Source: Streptomyces inhibens (GTDB lineage: Bacteria > Actinomycetota > Actinomycetes > Streptomycetales > Streptomycetaceae). Taken from it: 46,772 nucleotides of DNA. A program made the translations under genes and the position numbers. Numbering within the stretch: the stretch's first letter is position 1; each line of letters opens with the position of its first letter. The stretch is from assembly GCF_003389455.1 (NCBI RefSeq), contig NZ_QUAC01000027.1:18473-65244 (forward strand), read 5' to 3'. The notes beneath the pieces are model-generated. The model searched no databases. It had not been told where the DNA came from and saw nothing but the letters and a program-made list of their open reading frames with translations. Shown piece by piece: positions 8,095-16,613 of this stretch.

Positions 8095-9012
8095 GTGCCC
8101 ACCGACGTCCACCAGCACATCTGGCCGCCCGAGTTCGTCGCGCTGCTGCGGGCGCGCACCGCCCCACCGCGGCTCGACGGCTGGACGCTACACCTGCCCG
8201 GGGAACCTCCGTACGCCGTCGGCCCCGCCGACCACGACATCGCCGCCCGCGCCCGGCTCGCCCGCGCCGACGGCCTCGATCTGGCCCTGGTGTCGCTCTC
8301 CAGCCCGCTCGGCATCGAATATCTCCCGCCCGAGGAGGCCGCACCGCTGCTCGCCGCCTTCCACGACGGCGCGCTGGACCTGCCCGCCCCCTTCGGCGTC
8401 TGGGCCTCGGCCTGCCTCTCGGCCCCCGAACCGGACACCGAGGCGCTGCGGCGCGAGCTGACCCGCGGCTGCGTGGGGCTCCAGCTGCCGGCCACCGCGC
8501 TGCTCGACGCCGCGGGCTGGGCCCGCTGCGCGCCGCTGCTGGATGTCACTGCCGAGCTGGACAAGCCGCTGTTCATCCACCCCGGCGCGGCCCCTCCCGC
8601 CGACGCCGGCGCGCCCGCCTGGTGGCCCGCCCTGGTCCCCTACCTCCAGCAGATGCACGCCTCCTGGTTCGCCTTCCGCGCCTTCGGCCGGCCGCGCCAC
8701 CCGGATCTGCGGGTCTGCTTCGCGGCGCTGGCCGGTCTGGCGCCGCTGCACGGCGAGCGGCTGGTCGCACGCGGCGGCGGCCGGGACCGCGGCCGGGTGG
8801 ACGCAGGCGCCTTCTACGAGACGTCCTCGTACGGAACCCGCGCGGTGGACGCACTCGTACGGGCCGTCGGCATCGATGTGGTCGTCAGCGGCAGCGACCG
8901 CCCGTACGCCGAACCCGTGATCCCCGACCTCGGCGCGGATGCCGCCGTCCACGCCCTGCGTACCGCCAACCCGGCCCGCCTGCTGGGCCCGATGAAAGGA
9001 GCCCGTTCATGA
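8095..9012 (+). CDS. Amidohydrolase-family (TIM-barrel) protein
   Basis: The 305-residue protein resembles Amidohydro_2 enzymes, which hydrolyse or decarboxylate small molecules at a divalent metal. It opens with DVHQH, the metal-binding DxHxH-like pair of strand 1. FIHPG near 160-164 supplies the strand-5-type histidine, and GSDRPYAEP near 263-271 supplies the C-terminal aspartate. The GTG at 8095 is taken because GAGGAGG lies 4 bp upstream; an in-frame GTG at 8074 would lie inside the operator. Its last four bases overlap the next gene (ATGA). The substrate is unknown. Confidence 0.8.
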   Translation: MPTDVHQHIWPPEFVALLRARTAPPRLDGWTLHLPGEPPYAVGPADHDIAARARLARADGLDLALVSLSSPLGIEYLPPEEAAPLLAAFHDGALDLPAPFGVWASACLSAPEPDTEALRRELTRGCVGLQLPATALLDAAGWARCAPLLDVTAELDKPLFIHPGAAPPADAGAPAWWPALVPYLQQMHASWFAFRAFGRPRHPDLRVCFAALAGLAPLHGERLVARGGGRDRGRVDAGAFYETSSYGTRAVDALVRAVGIDVVVSGSDRPYAEPVIPDLGADAAVHALRTANPARLLGPMKGARS

Positions 9013-9566
9013 CGTACCGCACCTCCCAGGCCGACGCCGCCCGTGAGGTCCCCGACGGCGAGCAGCCGTTCACCACACTGCCCGAGCGCAATCTCGAAAA
9101 GCACGAGCTGCAGGCCCTGGTCGACGAGCTCGCGGCCCGCCCGGACCTGTGGCGCGAGCAGGTCGCGTTCTCCGACAGCGAGCGCCACTACGCATCCCTG
9201 TACCGCGATGAGTTCGTCGACGTCTGGCTGCTGTGCTGGACCCGGCAGAACGACACCGGCTGGCACGACCACGACATCTCCTCCGGGGCGGTGCGCGTCG
9301 TCCAGGGCGTACTGACCGAGTCCAACCCCCGGATCGGCGGCGAGCATCTGGCCACCGCCGTCGGCGCGGGCGCCTCCTTCTGCTTCGGCCCCGACCACAT
9401 CCACCGCCTCACCGGTGCGACCGACGACGCGGTCTCCGTCCACGCCTACTCGCCGCCGCTGTGGCGCCTGGGCCAGTACGACATCACCGGGGACGGGCTG
9501 ATGCGACGGGTGTCGGTCTCGTACGCGGACGAGCTGCGGCCGATGGGCGAGGTGCCGGCGGCCTGA
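9009..9566 (+). CDS. Cupin, cysteine-dioxygenase-type thiol dioxygenase
   Basis: The 185-residue single-domain cupin keeps the type I cysteine dioxygenase pattern: WHDHDISSGAVRVVQG near 87-102 with two His ligands, and FGPDHIHRL near 123-131 with the third. Related enzymes oxidise thiols such as cysteine or 3-mercaptopropionate to sulfinates, using Fe(II) and oxygen in the cytoplasm. It overlaps the amidohydrolase gene by four bases, so the two probably act on one compound, perhaps one containing sulfur. Whether the substrate is cysteine cannot be decided from the sequence. Confidence 0.78.
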   Translation: MTYRTSQADAAREVPDGEQPFTTLPERNLEKHELQALVDELAARPDLWREQVAFSDSERHYASLYRDEFVDVWLLCWTRQNDTGWHDHDISSGAVRVVQGVLTESNPRIGGEHLATAVGAGASFCFGPDHIHRLTGATDDAVSVHAYSPPLWRLGQYDITGDGLMRRVSVSYADELRPMGEVPAA

Positions 9567-9583
9567 GGCCCGGCCTCGCCCCG

Positions 9584-9670
9584 GGGCCTGACGCTCGGCC
9601 CCTCCTCGCGGCCTGACGCACGACCCCCGCCCCCGGGCCCGACGCGCGCCCCCGCCCGGGGCCGGACGCC
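9584..9670. repeat. Degenerate 25-bp tandem repeat
   Basis: Four diverged copies of a unit like GGCCTGACGCNCGNCCCC begin near 9584, 9610, 9635 and 9658, directly after the dioxygenase stop. They are GC-rich and only partly alike. Confidence 0.55.
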
Positions 9671-9674
9671 GCTC

Positions 9675-9745
9675 GTTACCTCTAATTAACTCCCACCTAT
9701 TGACCTTCCATTCATCGCCGTTGATCCTGCATGAATCCATACAGG
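9675..9745 (+). promoter_or_regulatory. Control region of the NCS1 permease (block B)
   Basis: The layout matches block A at 1101-1171: GTTAC and AATTAAC sequences, CCTATTGAC with a TTGACC box at 9700-9705, an ATTCA element, then CTGCAT-GAATCC-ATACAG at 9727-9744. From TATTGAC to CTGCAT the spacing is the same as in block A, and the start codon again lies 38 nt after the palindrome begins. Confidence 0.6.
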
Positions 9746-9764
9746 CAAACGCGAGGCGGCATTC

Positions 9765-11177
9765 ATGGCAGGTGTGGTGGAACAACGCTCGATCGACGTC
9801 GTCCCCGACGACGAACGGCACGGCAGCGCGGTCAGCCAGTTCACGCTCTGGCTGGGCGCCAATCTCCAGATCACCGCCGTCATCACCGGCGCGCTAGCCG
9901 TCGTCTTCGGGGCGAACGCGTTCTGGTCGCTGATCGGGCTGCTGCTCGGCAACCTCCTGGGCGGTGCGGTGATGGCACTGCACTCCGCGCAGGGACCGCG
10001 GCTCGGACTGCCGCAGATGATCACCTCGCGGGCGCAGTTCGGCGTCCGCGGGGCGGTGGTCCCACTGGCGCTGGTGATCGTGATGTACATCGGCTTCTTC
10101 GCCAGCGGCAGCGTGCTGGCCGGCCAGGCGGTCGGTGAGCTGACGCACCTCGGCGAGACGCCCGGGATCGTGCTCTTCGCCGCGGTCACCGCCGTCGCCG
10201 CGGCCATCGGCTACCGCCTCATCCACACCCTCGGCAAGATCGCCGGGCTCGTTTGCGCACTGGCCTTTGTCTACCTCGGCATCCGGCTCGTACAGCGCGC
10301 CGACATCGGCGCGCTGCTGCACGACCACCGCTTCGGGCTGCCGGTCTTCCTGCTCGCCGTCTCGCTCTCGGCCTCCTGGCAGCTGGCGTTCGGCCCGTAC
10401 GTCGCCGACTACTCGCGCTACCTCCCGCGGCACACCTCGACGCGCGCCACGTTCTGGTGGACGCTGTCCGGCTCGGTGATCGGCTCGCAGTGGTCGATGA
10501 CGTTCGGCGCGCTGGCGGCCGCCGCGGCGCCCGCCGCGTTCGTGGGGCACGAGGTCGGCTACATCGTCGGCCTCGGCGGCGCCGGGCTGATCGCCTCGTT
10601 CCTCTACTTCGTGATCGCCCTCGGCAAGCTCACCATCAACATCCTCAACACCTATGGCGGCTTCATGTCGCTGGTCACCAGCGTCAGCGGCTTCCGCGGG
10701 CAGCGCACGCTCTCGCCGCGCGGCCGCGCCGCCTACATCGCCGGGATCATGGTGGCCGGCACCGCCGTCGCCCTCCTGGGCAAGGACTCCTTCCTGACGT
10801 CCTTCAAGGACTTCCTGCTCTTCCTGCTCACCTTCTTCACGCCCTGGTCGGCGATCAACCTCGTCGACTACTACCTGATCTCCAAGGAGCGCTACGACAT
10901 CCCGGCGCTCAGCGACCCCGGCGGCCGCTACGGCGCCTGGAACGCCCGGGCGCTGACGGTCTACGCCGTCGGCGTGCTCGCCCAGCTCCCGTTCCTGGCC
11001 ACGCACTTCTACACCGGCCCGCTGGTGGAGCCGCTGGGCGGCGCCGATATCTCCTGGCTGATCGGACTCGCCGTACCGGCCGTCCTGTACTGGCTGGCCG
11101 TCCGCCGCGACACCGCGCGCATCCCGGAACCCGCAGCGCACGACGGCGAAGCGGCCCCCGCCGCATTGGGGGGCTAG
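9765..11177 (+). CDS. NCS1-family permease (cytosine/purine/hydantoin type)
   Basis: The 470-residue membrane protein has about 12 hydrophobic segments. N-terminal signatures include FTLWLGANLQITAVITG near 27-43, RLGLPQMITSRAQFGVRG near 80-97 and a mid-protein SWQLAFGPYVADYSRYLP near 203-220, which is typical of the purine-cytosine permease branch. Members import nucleobases, hydantoins or related heterocycles with cations. GAGGCGG precedes the ATG. The upstream region duplicates the ABC importer's control block, so the two transporters are probably co-regulated. The substrate is not known from sequence. Confidence 0.88.
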   Translation: MAGVVEQRSIDVVPDDERHGSAVSQFTLWLGANLQITAVITGALAVVFGANAFWSLIGLLLGNLLGGAVMALHSAQGPRLGLPQMITSRAQFGVRGAVVPLALVIVMYIGFFASGSVLAGQAVGELTHLGETPGIVLFAAVTAVAAAIGYRLIHTLGKIAGLVCALAFVYLGIRLVQRADIGALLHDHRFGLPVFLLAVSLSASWQLAFGPYVADYSRYLPRHTSTRATFWWTLSGSVIGSQWSMTFGALAAAAAPAAFVGHEVGYIVGLGGAGLIASFLYFVIALGKLTINILNTYGGFMSLVTSVSGFRGQRTLSPRGRAAYIAGIMVAGTAVALLGKDSFLTSFKDFLLFLLTFFTPWSAINLVDYYLISKERYDIPALSDPGGRYGAWNARALTVYAVGVLAQLPFLATHFYTGPLVEPLGGADISWLIGLAVPAVLYWLAVRRDTARIPEPAAHDGEAAPAALGG

Positions 11178-11218
11178 CCCTACCGCGCCGCCCGCCCGCC
11201 GACCGTAATCTCACCACC

Positions 11219-11632
11219 ATGGCGACACACGACCCCGATCTGCGGAAAGAACTCGACGCGACCCTTCAGACCCGCAAGGAGCTGGGGCCGGAGTACGAGT
11301 CGGAACTGGTGGAGTCCTTCTTGGAGAAGCTGGACAAGAACGTCGACCGGCGGGTGCGGCGGCAACTCGCCGAGCAGCAGGTGCAGGTGGCGCGCGGCGA
11401 CCGGCCGCCGCGCCGGGAGGTCGCCGGCCGGGACTTCTGGGAGCGGTTCGGGGTCGCCGCCCTCTCACTGGTGCTGGCCGTCCCGCTGTCCGCGATCGCC
11501 GCGGTCAATGCCGGGCTGCCGGGTCTGCTGGTGTGCTGGGCCGGGATCGTCGGCGTCAACGCCGTCCACAGCGTGGGCCTGCGGAATCTGCTGCGGCCGC
11601 GTACGAACCACCAGGACGGGGAGTGGGACTGA
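11219..11632 (+). CDS. Conserved actinobacterial membrane protein
   Basis: The 137-residue protein has a charged, probably helical N-terminal half (PDLRKELDATLQTRKELG and VESFLEKLDKNVDRRV) followed by two hydrophobic segments near 80-98 and 100-118. The N-terminal pattern of heptad-like charged residues with two late membrane spans is common in small streptomycete proteins of unknown function. It begins 41 bp after the permease stop on the same strand, so it may be co-transcribed, but its role need not be linked. Confidence 0.75.
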   Translation: MATHDPDLRKELDATLQTRKELGPEYESELVESFLEKLDKNVDRRVRRQLAEQQVQVARGDRPPRREVAGRDFWERFGVAALSLVLAVPLSAIAAVNAGLPGLLVCWAGIVGVNAVHSVGLRNLLRPRTNHQDGEWD

Positions 11633-11966
11633 CGCTCCGCCAGGACGGCGAAGGCAAGAGAGGTGTTGCGGGGACCGCCGGCACCCCGGCGGAGCCGGGG
11701 GCGGGACGACGGCGGTCCCCGCAAGGGACGCGATCCGGGTCAGGGCCGGTCTTCGCATCCGGGTGGCGATCATGGAGGTCCGGGAGCCGCTCCGGAGGTC
11801 CGTATCGCCATGGACATCAATGTGCCTGACGAGTGTTAAGCCCGTGCTGCGAGCACATGACGCATACGTACACCTTGCGGCGACGGCCCGTTTCCTGACG
11901 GCCACTTGACGCCGTGCCGGATCCGGAAGGGGCGGCCGCCACGCGGGCGGCCGCCGGGGTCCGCCG
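11633..11966. other. Intergenic stretch, no convincing gene
   Basis: About 330 bp lie between the membrane protein and the convergent cbs gene. Short open frames here lack family resemblance or a good ribosome site. GGCGGCCGCC occurs twice near 11932-11955 and could fold as a GC-rich hairpin just beyond the end of cbs. Confidence 0.5.
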
Positions 11967-13355
11967 CTACTTTCCGGCTTCGCGCGCCAGGTAGGCCAGC
12001 AGGTCCTGCCGGCTCACCACGCCCTTCGGCTTGCCCTCGACGAGGACGATCGCCGCATCCGCGTTCTCCAGGACCGCCATCAGGTCGGCGACCGGCTCGC
12101 CCGAGCCGACCTGCGGCAGCGGCGGGCACATGTGCTTCTCCAGCGGGTCGCTCAGCGAGGCGCGCTGGGTGAACAGCGCGTCCAGCAGCTCCCGCTCGAC
12201 GACCGAGCCGACGACCTCGGCGGCCATCACATCAGGGTGCCCGGCGCCCGGCTTGACGATCGGCATCTGCGAGACGCCGTACTCGCGCAGGACCTCGATC
12301 GCCTCGCCGACGGTCTCCTCCGGGTGCATGTGCACCAGCGAGGGCAGCGCGCCCTCCTTGTGCGCCAGCACCTCGCCGACCCGGGCGGCGGGGCCGCCCT
12401 CCTCCAGGAAGCCGTAGTCGGCCATCCACTCATCGTTGAAGATCTTGGACAGATAGCCGCGGCCGCTGTCGGGCAGCAGCACGACCACCACATCGTCCGG
12501 GCCCAGCCGCGAGGCGACCTCCAGCGCGGCCACCACGGCCATCCCGCAGGAGCCGCCGACCAGCAGGCCCTCCTCCTTGGCGAGCCGCCGGGTCATCTGG
12601 AAGGCGTCCTTGTCCGAGACCGCGACGATCTCGTCCGCGACCGTACGGTCGTAGGCCGTCGGCCAGAAGTCCTCACCGACGCCCTCGATCAGATACGGGC
12701 GCCCGGAGCCGCCGCTGTAGACCGAGCCCTCCGGGTCGGCGCCGATGACCCGGACCGCACCGTCGCTGGCGTCCTTGAGATAACGGCCGGTGCCGCTGAT
12801 CGTGCCGCCGGTGCCGACGCCCGCCACGAAGTGGGTGATCCGCCCGTTCGTCTGCGCCCACAGCTCGGGTCCGGTCGTCTCGTAGTGCGAGCGCGGATTG
12901 TTCGGGTTGCTGTACTGGTCGGGCTTCCAGGCACCGGGCGTCTCACGCACCAGCCGGTCCGAGACGTTGTAGTACGAGTCCGGGTGCTCGGGGTCCACGG
13001 CGGTCGGGCAGACCACCACCTCGGCGCCGTACGCCCGCAACACATTGATCTTGTCCGTGGACACCTTGTCCGGGCAGACAAAGATGCACTTGTAACCCTT
13101 TTGCTGGGCCACGATCGCGAGCCCGACGCCGGTGTTCCCGGACGTCGGCTCGACAATCGTGCCGCCCGGCTGCAGCTCACCCGACTGCTCGGCGGCCTCG
13201 ATCATCCGCACCGCGATCCGGTCCTTGACCGAACCGCCGGGGTTGAAGTACTCGACCTTCGCCAGGACGGTGGCCTGGATGCCTTTGGTCACGTTGTTGA
13301 GCCGCACGAGCGGGGTGTTGCCGACTAGCTCAATCATCGAATCGTAAAACTGCAC
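11967..13355 (-). CDS. cbs: Cystathionine beta-synthase
   Basis: The 462-residue PLP enzyme condenses serine and homocysteine to cystathionine in transsulfuration. The PLP lysine is K44 in GGSVKDR, with TSGNTG near 74-79 for substrate and GTGGTISGTG near 183-192 for phosphate. The C-terminal third (from about 335) is a CBS-domain pair, which separates it from the roughly 310-residue O-acetylserine sulfhydrylases. The GTG start has GGAG six bases upstream. There is an in-frame ATG seven codons later, but the residues between them match the family start. Confidence 0.92.
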   Translation of the reverse strand: MQFYDSMIELVGNTPLVRLNNVTKGIQATVLAKVEYFNPGGSVKDRIAVRMIEAAEQSGELQPGGTIVEPTSGNTGVGLAIVAQQKGYKCIFVCPDKVSTDKINVLRAYGAEVVVCPTAVDPEHPDSYYNVSDRLVRETPGAWKPDQYSNPNNPRSHYETTGPELWAQTNGRITHFVAGVGTGGTISGTGRYLKDASDGAVRVIGADPEGSVYSGGSGRPYLIEGVGEDFWPTAYDRTVADEIVAVSDKDAFQMTRRLAKEEGLLVGGSCGMAVVAALEVASRLGPDDVVVVLLPDSGRGYLSKIFNDEWMADYGFLEEGGPAARVGEVLAHKEGALPSLVHMHPEETVGEAIEVLREYGVSQMPIVKPGAGHPDVMAAEVVGSVVERELLDALFTQRASLSDPLEKHMCPPLPQVGSGEPVADLMAVLENADAAIVLVEGKPKGVVSRQDLLAYLAREAGK

Positions 13356-13603
13356 GGTGGTCTCCGCGGTCGGGGGCACGCTCTCCTGCGCCCGTGCCGC
13401 CAGCCTATTGCCCGGGTCCGTTCGGGCGTGTCTTTCGGCCCGGGGAGCGGACCCGCCGTGAGCTGATGGACACGCCGGGGAAGGATGCGTTGCGTTCCGT
13501 GCGGGAACGGGCAACACCCTGTGGAGGAGTTCTTGCTGTTTCAAGAGCGCGTCCGGCCCCCGGGCCGTGGCGCGCACGCGCTGCACGGGGAGGTGCCCGG
13601 CCC

Positions 13604-14617
13604 ATGCCGATGACGATGTCCAGGGCGAGAGTGGCCCGGCGGATCGCCACCGCCGCCGCGTTCGGCGGGGGCGGGGTCGGCCTGCTCGGCGTCGCCACCG
13701 TGGGAGTGCTGCTGACCGAGGTCCGGCTGGCCCGCCGTACGGTCGGCGGCTCCAGCGACATTCCGCCGTGCGCCGACGGCCGCTACGGCGCCGCCTTCGG
13801 CCACCGCACCGACCGGCCACCGCTCCGGCTCGGCTTCCTCGGCGACTCCACCGCCGCGGGCCAGGGCGTGCACCGCGCCTCGCAGACGCCGGGCGCACTC
13901 CTCGCCTCCGGCCTGGCCGCGCTCTCCGAGCTGCCCGTCGACTTCCGCAATGTGGCGCTGCCCGGCGCGCAGTCCGACGATCTGCCGCGTCAGGTGGCCC
14001 TGATGCTGGCGGACGGCACCGGGACCCCGGACGTCTGCGTCATCATGATCGGCGCCAACGATGTCACCCACCGGATGCCGCCCGCCCAGTCCGTACGCCA
14101 TCTGTCCGAGGCGGTGCGCGCCCTCAGCGCGGCCGGCTGCGAGGTGGTCGTCGGCACCTGCCCGGATCTGGGCACCATCGAGCCGGTCTATCAGCCGCTG
14201 CGCTGGGTGGCCCGGCGGCTCTCCCGGCAGCTGGCCGCCGCCCAGACGATCGGTGTGATCGAGAGCGGCGGCCGGACGGTCTCGCTGGGCGATCTGCTCG
14301 GCCCCGAGTTCGAGGCGCATCCGCGGGAGCTGTTCGGGCCGGACAACTACCACCCGTCGGCCGAGGGCTACGCCACCGCCGCGATGGCTCTGCTGCCGAC
14401 GCTGTGCGCCTCGCTCGGCCTGTGGCCGGAGGAGGAGCGTCCGGAGCCCGCCCGCGGCGAGGGCATCCTGCCGGTCGAGCAGGCGGCCGCTGAAGCCGCT
14501 TCCGAGGGCGGTACGGAGGTCACCGCCTCCCGCGCGCCCTGGGCGCTGCTCAAGCACCGCAGGCGCCGCCAGCTGCCGACGGAGGAGCCCACAGACCGGT
14601 CGTCCGTCACGGGATGA
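13604..14617 (+). CDS. Membrane-anchored or secreted SGNH/GDSL hydrolase
   Basis: The 337-residue protein has one N-terminal hydrophobic helix (about 14-38), then an SGNH esterase/lipase domain. Block I is FLGDSTAAGQG with nucleophile Ser82, a block III-like IGANDVTH lies near 150-157, and the catalytic Asp/His block is DNYHPSAEG near 246-254. The C-terminal 70 residues are low-complexity and basic at the end. GGGGAGG precedes the start by 10 bp. It diverges from cbs and lies before a thiolase gene, an arrangement I recall as conserved in streptomycetes. Confidence 0.88.
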   Translation: MPMTMSRARVARRIATAAAFGGGGVGLLGVATVGVLLTEVRLARRTVGGSSDIPPCADGRYGAAFGHRTDRPPLRLGFLGDSTAAGQGVHRASQTPGALLASGLAALSELPVDFRNVALPGAQSDDLPRQVALMLADGTGTPDVCVIMIGANDVTHRMPPAQSVRHLSEAVRALSAAGCEVVVGTCPDLGTIEPVYQPLRWVARRLSRQLAAAQTIGVIESGGRTVSLGDLLGPEFEAHPRELFGPDNYHPSAEGYATAAMALLPTLCASLGLWPEEERPEPARGEGILPVEQAAAEAASEGGTEVTASRAPWALLKHRRRRQLPTEEPTDRSSVTG

Positions 14618-14810
14618 CGGGGCGGCCGCCGGGCAGGCGCGAAGCGGTACGGGAGGGCCCGTACGGGAATACCCGGCGGCCCTTCCCCGTTCCCATAAGC
14701 GCCCGCTTAGAAAAGAGGTCCGCATCACAGCACGGACCCCGTGACCTCAGCACTACGTGCAGGTAACTTCCCTCACAGTCCGCCCTTTCCCGCGCACTTG
14801 GAGCCGTGTG

Positions 14811-16031
14811 ATGCCCGAAGCCGTGATCGTCTCAGCCGCCCGCTCCCCGATCGGCCGCGCCTTCAAGGGCTCGCTCAAGGATCTGCGTCCGGACGACCTG
14901 ACCGCGAAGATCATCGAGACCGCCCTCGCCAAGGTCCCCGAGCTGGACCCGAGGGACATCGACGACCTGATGCTCGGCTGCGGCCTGCCCGGCGGCGAGC
15001 AGGGCCACAACCTCGGCCGCATCGTGGCCGTCCAGATGGGGATGGACCACCTCCCGGGCTGCACCGTCACCCGTTACTGTTCCTCCTCGCTCCAGACGAC
15101 CCGGATGGCGCTGCACGCCATCAAGGCCGGCGAGGGCGATGTCTTCATCTCGGCCGGTGTCGAGATGGTCTCGCGCAGCGTCAAGGGCAGCTCCGACGGT
15201 CTGCCCGACACCCACAACCCGCTGTTCGCCGACGCCGAGGCCCGTACCGCGGCGCGCGCCGCGCAGGAGGGCGCCGACTGGCACGACCCGCGCGAGGACG
15301 GCCTGATCCCGGACGCGTACATCGCGATGGGCCAGACCGCGGAGAACCTCGCCCGTCTCAAGGGCGTCACCCGCCAGGACATGGACGAGTTCGGCGTGCG
15401 GTCCCAGAACCTCGCCGAGAAGGCCATCAAGGACGGCTTCTGGGAGCGGGAGATCACCCCCGTCACGCTGCCCGACGGCACAGTCGTCTCCACGGACGAC
15501 GGCCCGCGCGCCGGTGTCACCGTCGAGGGCGTCTCCGGCCTCAAGCCGGTCTTCCGCCCCGACGGCCTGGTGACCGCCGGCAACTGCTGCCCGCTGAACG
15601 ACGGCGCCGCGGCGCTGGTCATCATGTCCGACACCAAGGCGCGCGAGCTGGGCCTGACCCCGCTGGCGCGGATCGTCTCCACCGGCGTCTCGGGCCTGTC
15701 CCCCGAGATCATGGGGTACGGCCCGGTGGAGGCCAGCAAGCAGGCGCTCCGGCGCGCCGGCCTGTCGGTCTCCGACATCGACCTGGTCGAGATCAACGAG
15801 GCGTTCGCCGCCCAGGTGATCCCCTCCTACCGCGACTTGGGCATCGACCTGGACCGGCTGAACGTCAACGGCGGCGCGATCGCCGTCGGCCACCCCTTCG
15901 GCATGACCGGCGCCCGCATCACCACCACCCTCATCAACTCCCTTCAGTGGCACGACAAGCAGTTCGGCCTGGAGACGATGTGCGTGGGCGGCGGCCAGGG
16001 CATGGCGATGGTCATCGAGCGGCTGAGCTGA
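14811..16031 (+). CDS. Acetyl-CoA C-acyltransferase (thiolase)
   Basis: The 406-residue thiolase cleaves or forms beta-ketoacyl-CoA in fatty acid turnover. It has the acyl-bearing Cys90 in [15 protein letters not shown] near 338-344, the histidine in [10 protein letters not shown] near 362 and the second catalytic cysteine in CVGGGQG near 392. The length is normal for the family. GGAG lies 8 bp before the ATG. Its 3' end is partly duplicated downstream (16017-16033 and 16121-16137). Confidence 0.92.
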   Translation: MPEAVIVSAARSPIGRAFKGSLKDLRPDDLTAKIIETALAKVPELDPRDIDDLMLGCGLPGGEQGHNLGRIVAVQMGMDHLPGCTVTRYCSSSLQTTRMALHAIKAGEGDVFISAGVEMVSRSVKGSSDGLPDTHNPLFADAEARTAARAAQEGADWHDPREDGLIPDAYIAMGQTAENLARLKGVTRQDMDEFGVRSQNLAEKAIKDGFWEREITPVTLPDGTVVSTDDGPRAGVTVEGVSGLKPVFRPDGLVTAGNCCPLNDGAAALVIMSDTKARELGLTPLARIVSTGVSGLSPEIMGYGPVEASKQALRRAGLSVSDIDLVEINEAFAAQVIPSYRDLGIDLDRLNVNGGAIAVGHPFGMTGARITTTLINSLQWHDKQFGLETMCVGGGQGMAMVIERLS

Positions 16032-16137
16032 GCTGCAGCGGAGGGTAGGGGGCGGGCGCGAGGAACGAGCGCCCGGCACCTGCCCGCAGCGGAAGCGAAG
16101 CTCAGCGCGACCAAAAGCACGAGCGGCTGAGCTGAGC
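16017..16137. repeat. 17-bp direct repeat of the thiolase 3' end
   Basis: GAGCGGCTGAGCTGAGC, which encodes the last codons of the thiolase and its stop, occurs at 16017-16033 and again at 16121-16137. Both copies are followed within ten bases by GGAGGG. The spacing is 104 bp. Confidence 0.7.
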
Positions 16138-16169
16138 GGAGGGCGGGGACTCCGCCCCCCGGCTCGTTC

Positions 16170-16220
16170 GAAGGGTGTGCGCGGGAAAACGGACCAACTT
16201 CCGCCCCGCGCACACCCTTC
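16170..16220 (+). terminator. Terminator after the thiolase
   Basis: GAAGGGTGTGCGCGG (16170-16184) pairs perfectly with CCGCGCACACCCTTC (16206-16220). The loop is 21 nt and no T tract follows. Confidence 0.6.
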
Positions 16221-16251
16221 GCTGTCGTATGAACACGGGCGGCGACACGGC

Positions 16252-16265
16252 GTGACCTGCGTCAC
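16252..16265. promoter_or_regulatory. Crp-type site upstream of the small-ORF chain
   Basis: GTGACCTGCGTCAC fits GTG-N6-GNCAC, the consensus I recall for streptomycete Crp, and is palindromic. It lies 220 bp before the first small ORF. Confidence 0.45.
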
Positions 16266-16289
16266 GCGTTAACAAGATCGCGACCCAAT

Positions 16290-16323
16290 CTCCCCCAGGA
16301 TTGTGACCAACGCCCTGGGGGAG
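16290..16323. promoter_or_regulatory. Inverted repeat in the leader of the small-ORF chain
   Basis: CTCCCCCAGG and CCTGGGGGAG form a perfect 10-bp stem around a 14-nt loop containing ATTGTGACC. It could be an attenuator, terminator or operator, and there is no T tract. Confidence 0.35.
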
Positions 16324-16473
16324 AAGCGTTCTTGCAGGTCAGCATGGGGTCACCCCAATGTATGAGGCCTGTCGCCCCCAGCATTTCGGGACATAGTGCA
16401 CTGGGAGCGGTCGCCGACGCCCGGCAGCCTGATGTAGGAAGTCGGAGAACATTCTGCTAACGGGAGTACGCCG

Positions 16474-16506
16474 GTGAGCGAGCCGCCACCAGGAGTAGCC
16501 CCGTGA
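16474..16506 (+). CDS. Tiny ORF 1 of a coupled chain (10 aa)
   Basis: GTG-initiated peptide VSEPPPGVAP. GGGAG sits 8 bp before the start. Its stop overlaps the next GTG (GTGA). The first residues match the starts of the next two ORFs. Coding is inferred only from ribosome sites and overlaps. Confidence 0.35.
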   Translation: MSEPPPGVAP

Positions 16507-16613
16507 GCGAGCGCATCAAGGGGCTCACCCCGACCCAAGGCCGGGGGAAGTCCGTTCGGCGATGCGCGGCCCGTGGGATCCGGGCCGCCGAGCGAAGTGG
16601 GGAGGACGCATGA
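16503..16613 (+). CDS. Small ORF 2 of a coupled chain (36 aa)
   Basis: The peptide begins VSERIKGLTPTQGRGKS and becomes Arg/Ala-rich. AGGAG lies 7 bp before the GTG, inside tiny ORF 1. The stop overlaps the ATG of ORF 3. The first 15 residues match ORF 3 at eight positions (SER-G-TP-G-G and others), so the two are repeats of each other. A DNA repeat that merely stays open is the alternative. Confidence 0.4.
   Translation: MSERIKGLTPTQGRGKSVRRCAARGIRAAERSGEDA

Noticed and set aside
11640..11910. Small coding frames downstream of the membrane protein
   Set aside because: They lack ribosome sites and family resemblance and overlap each other in several frames.
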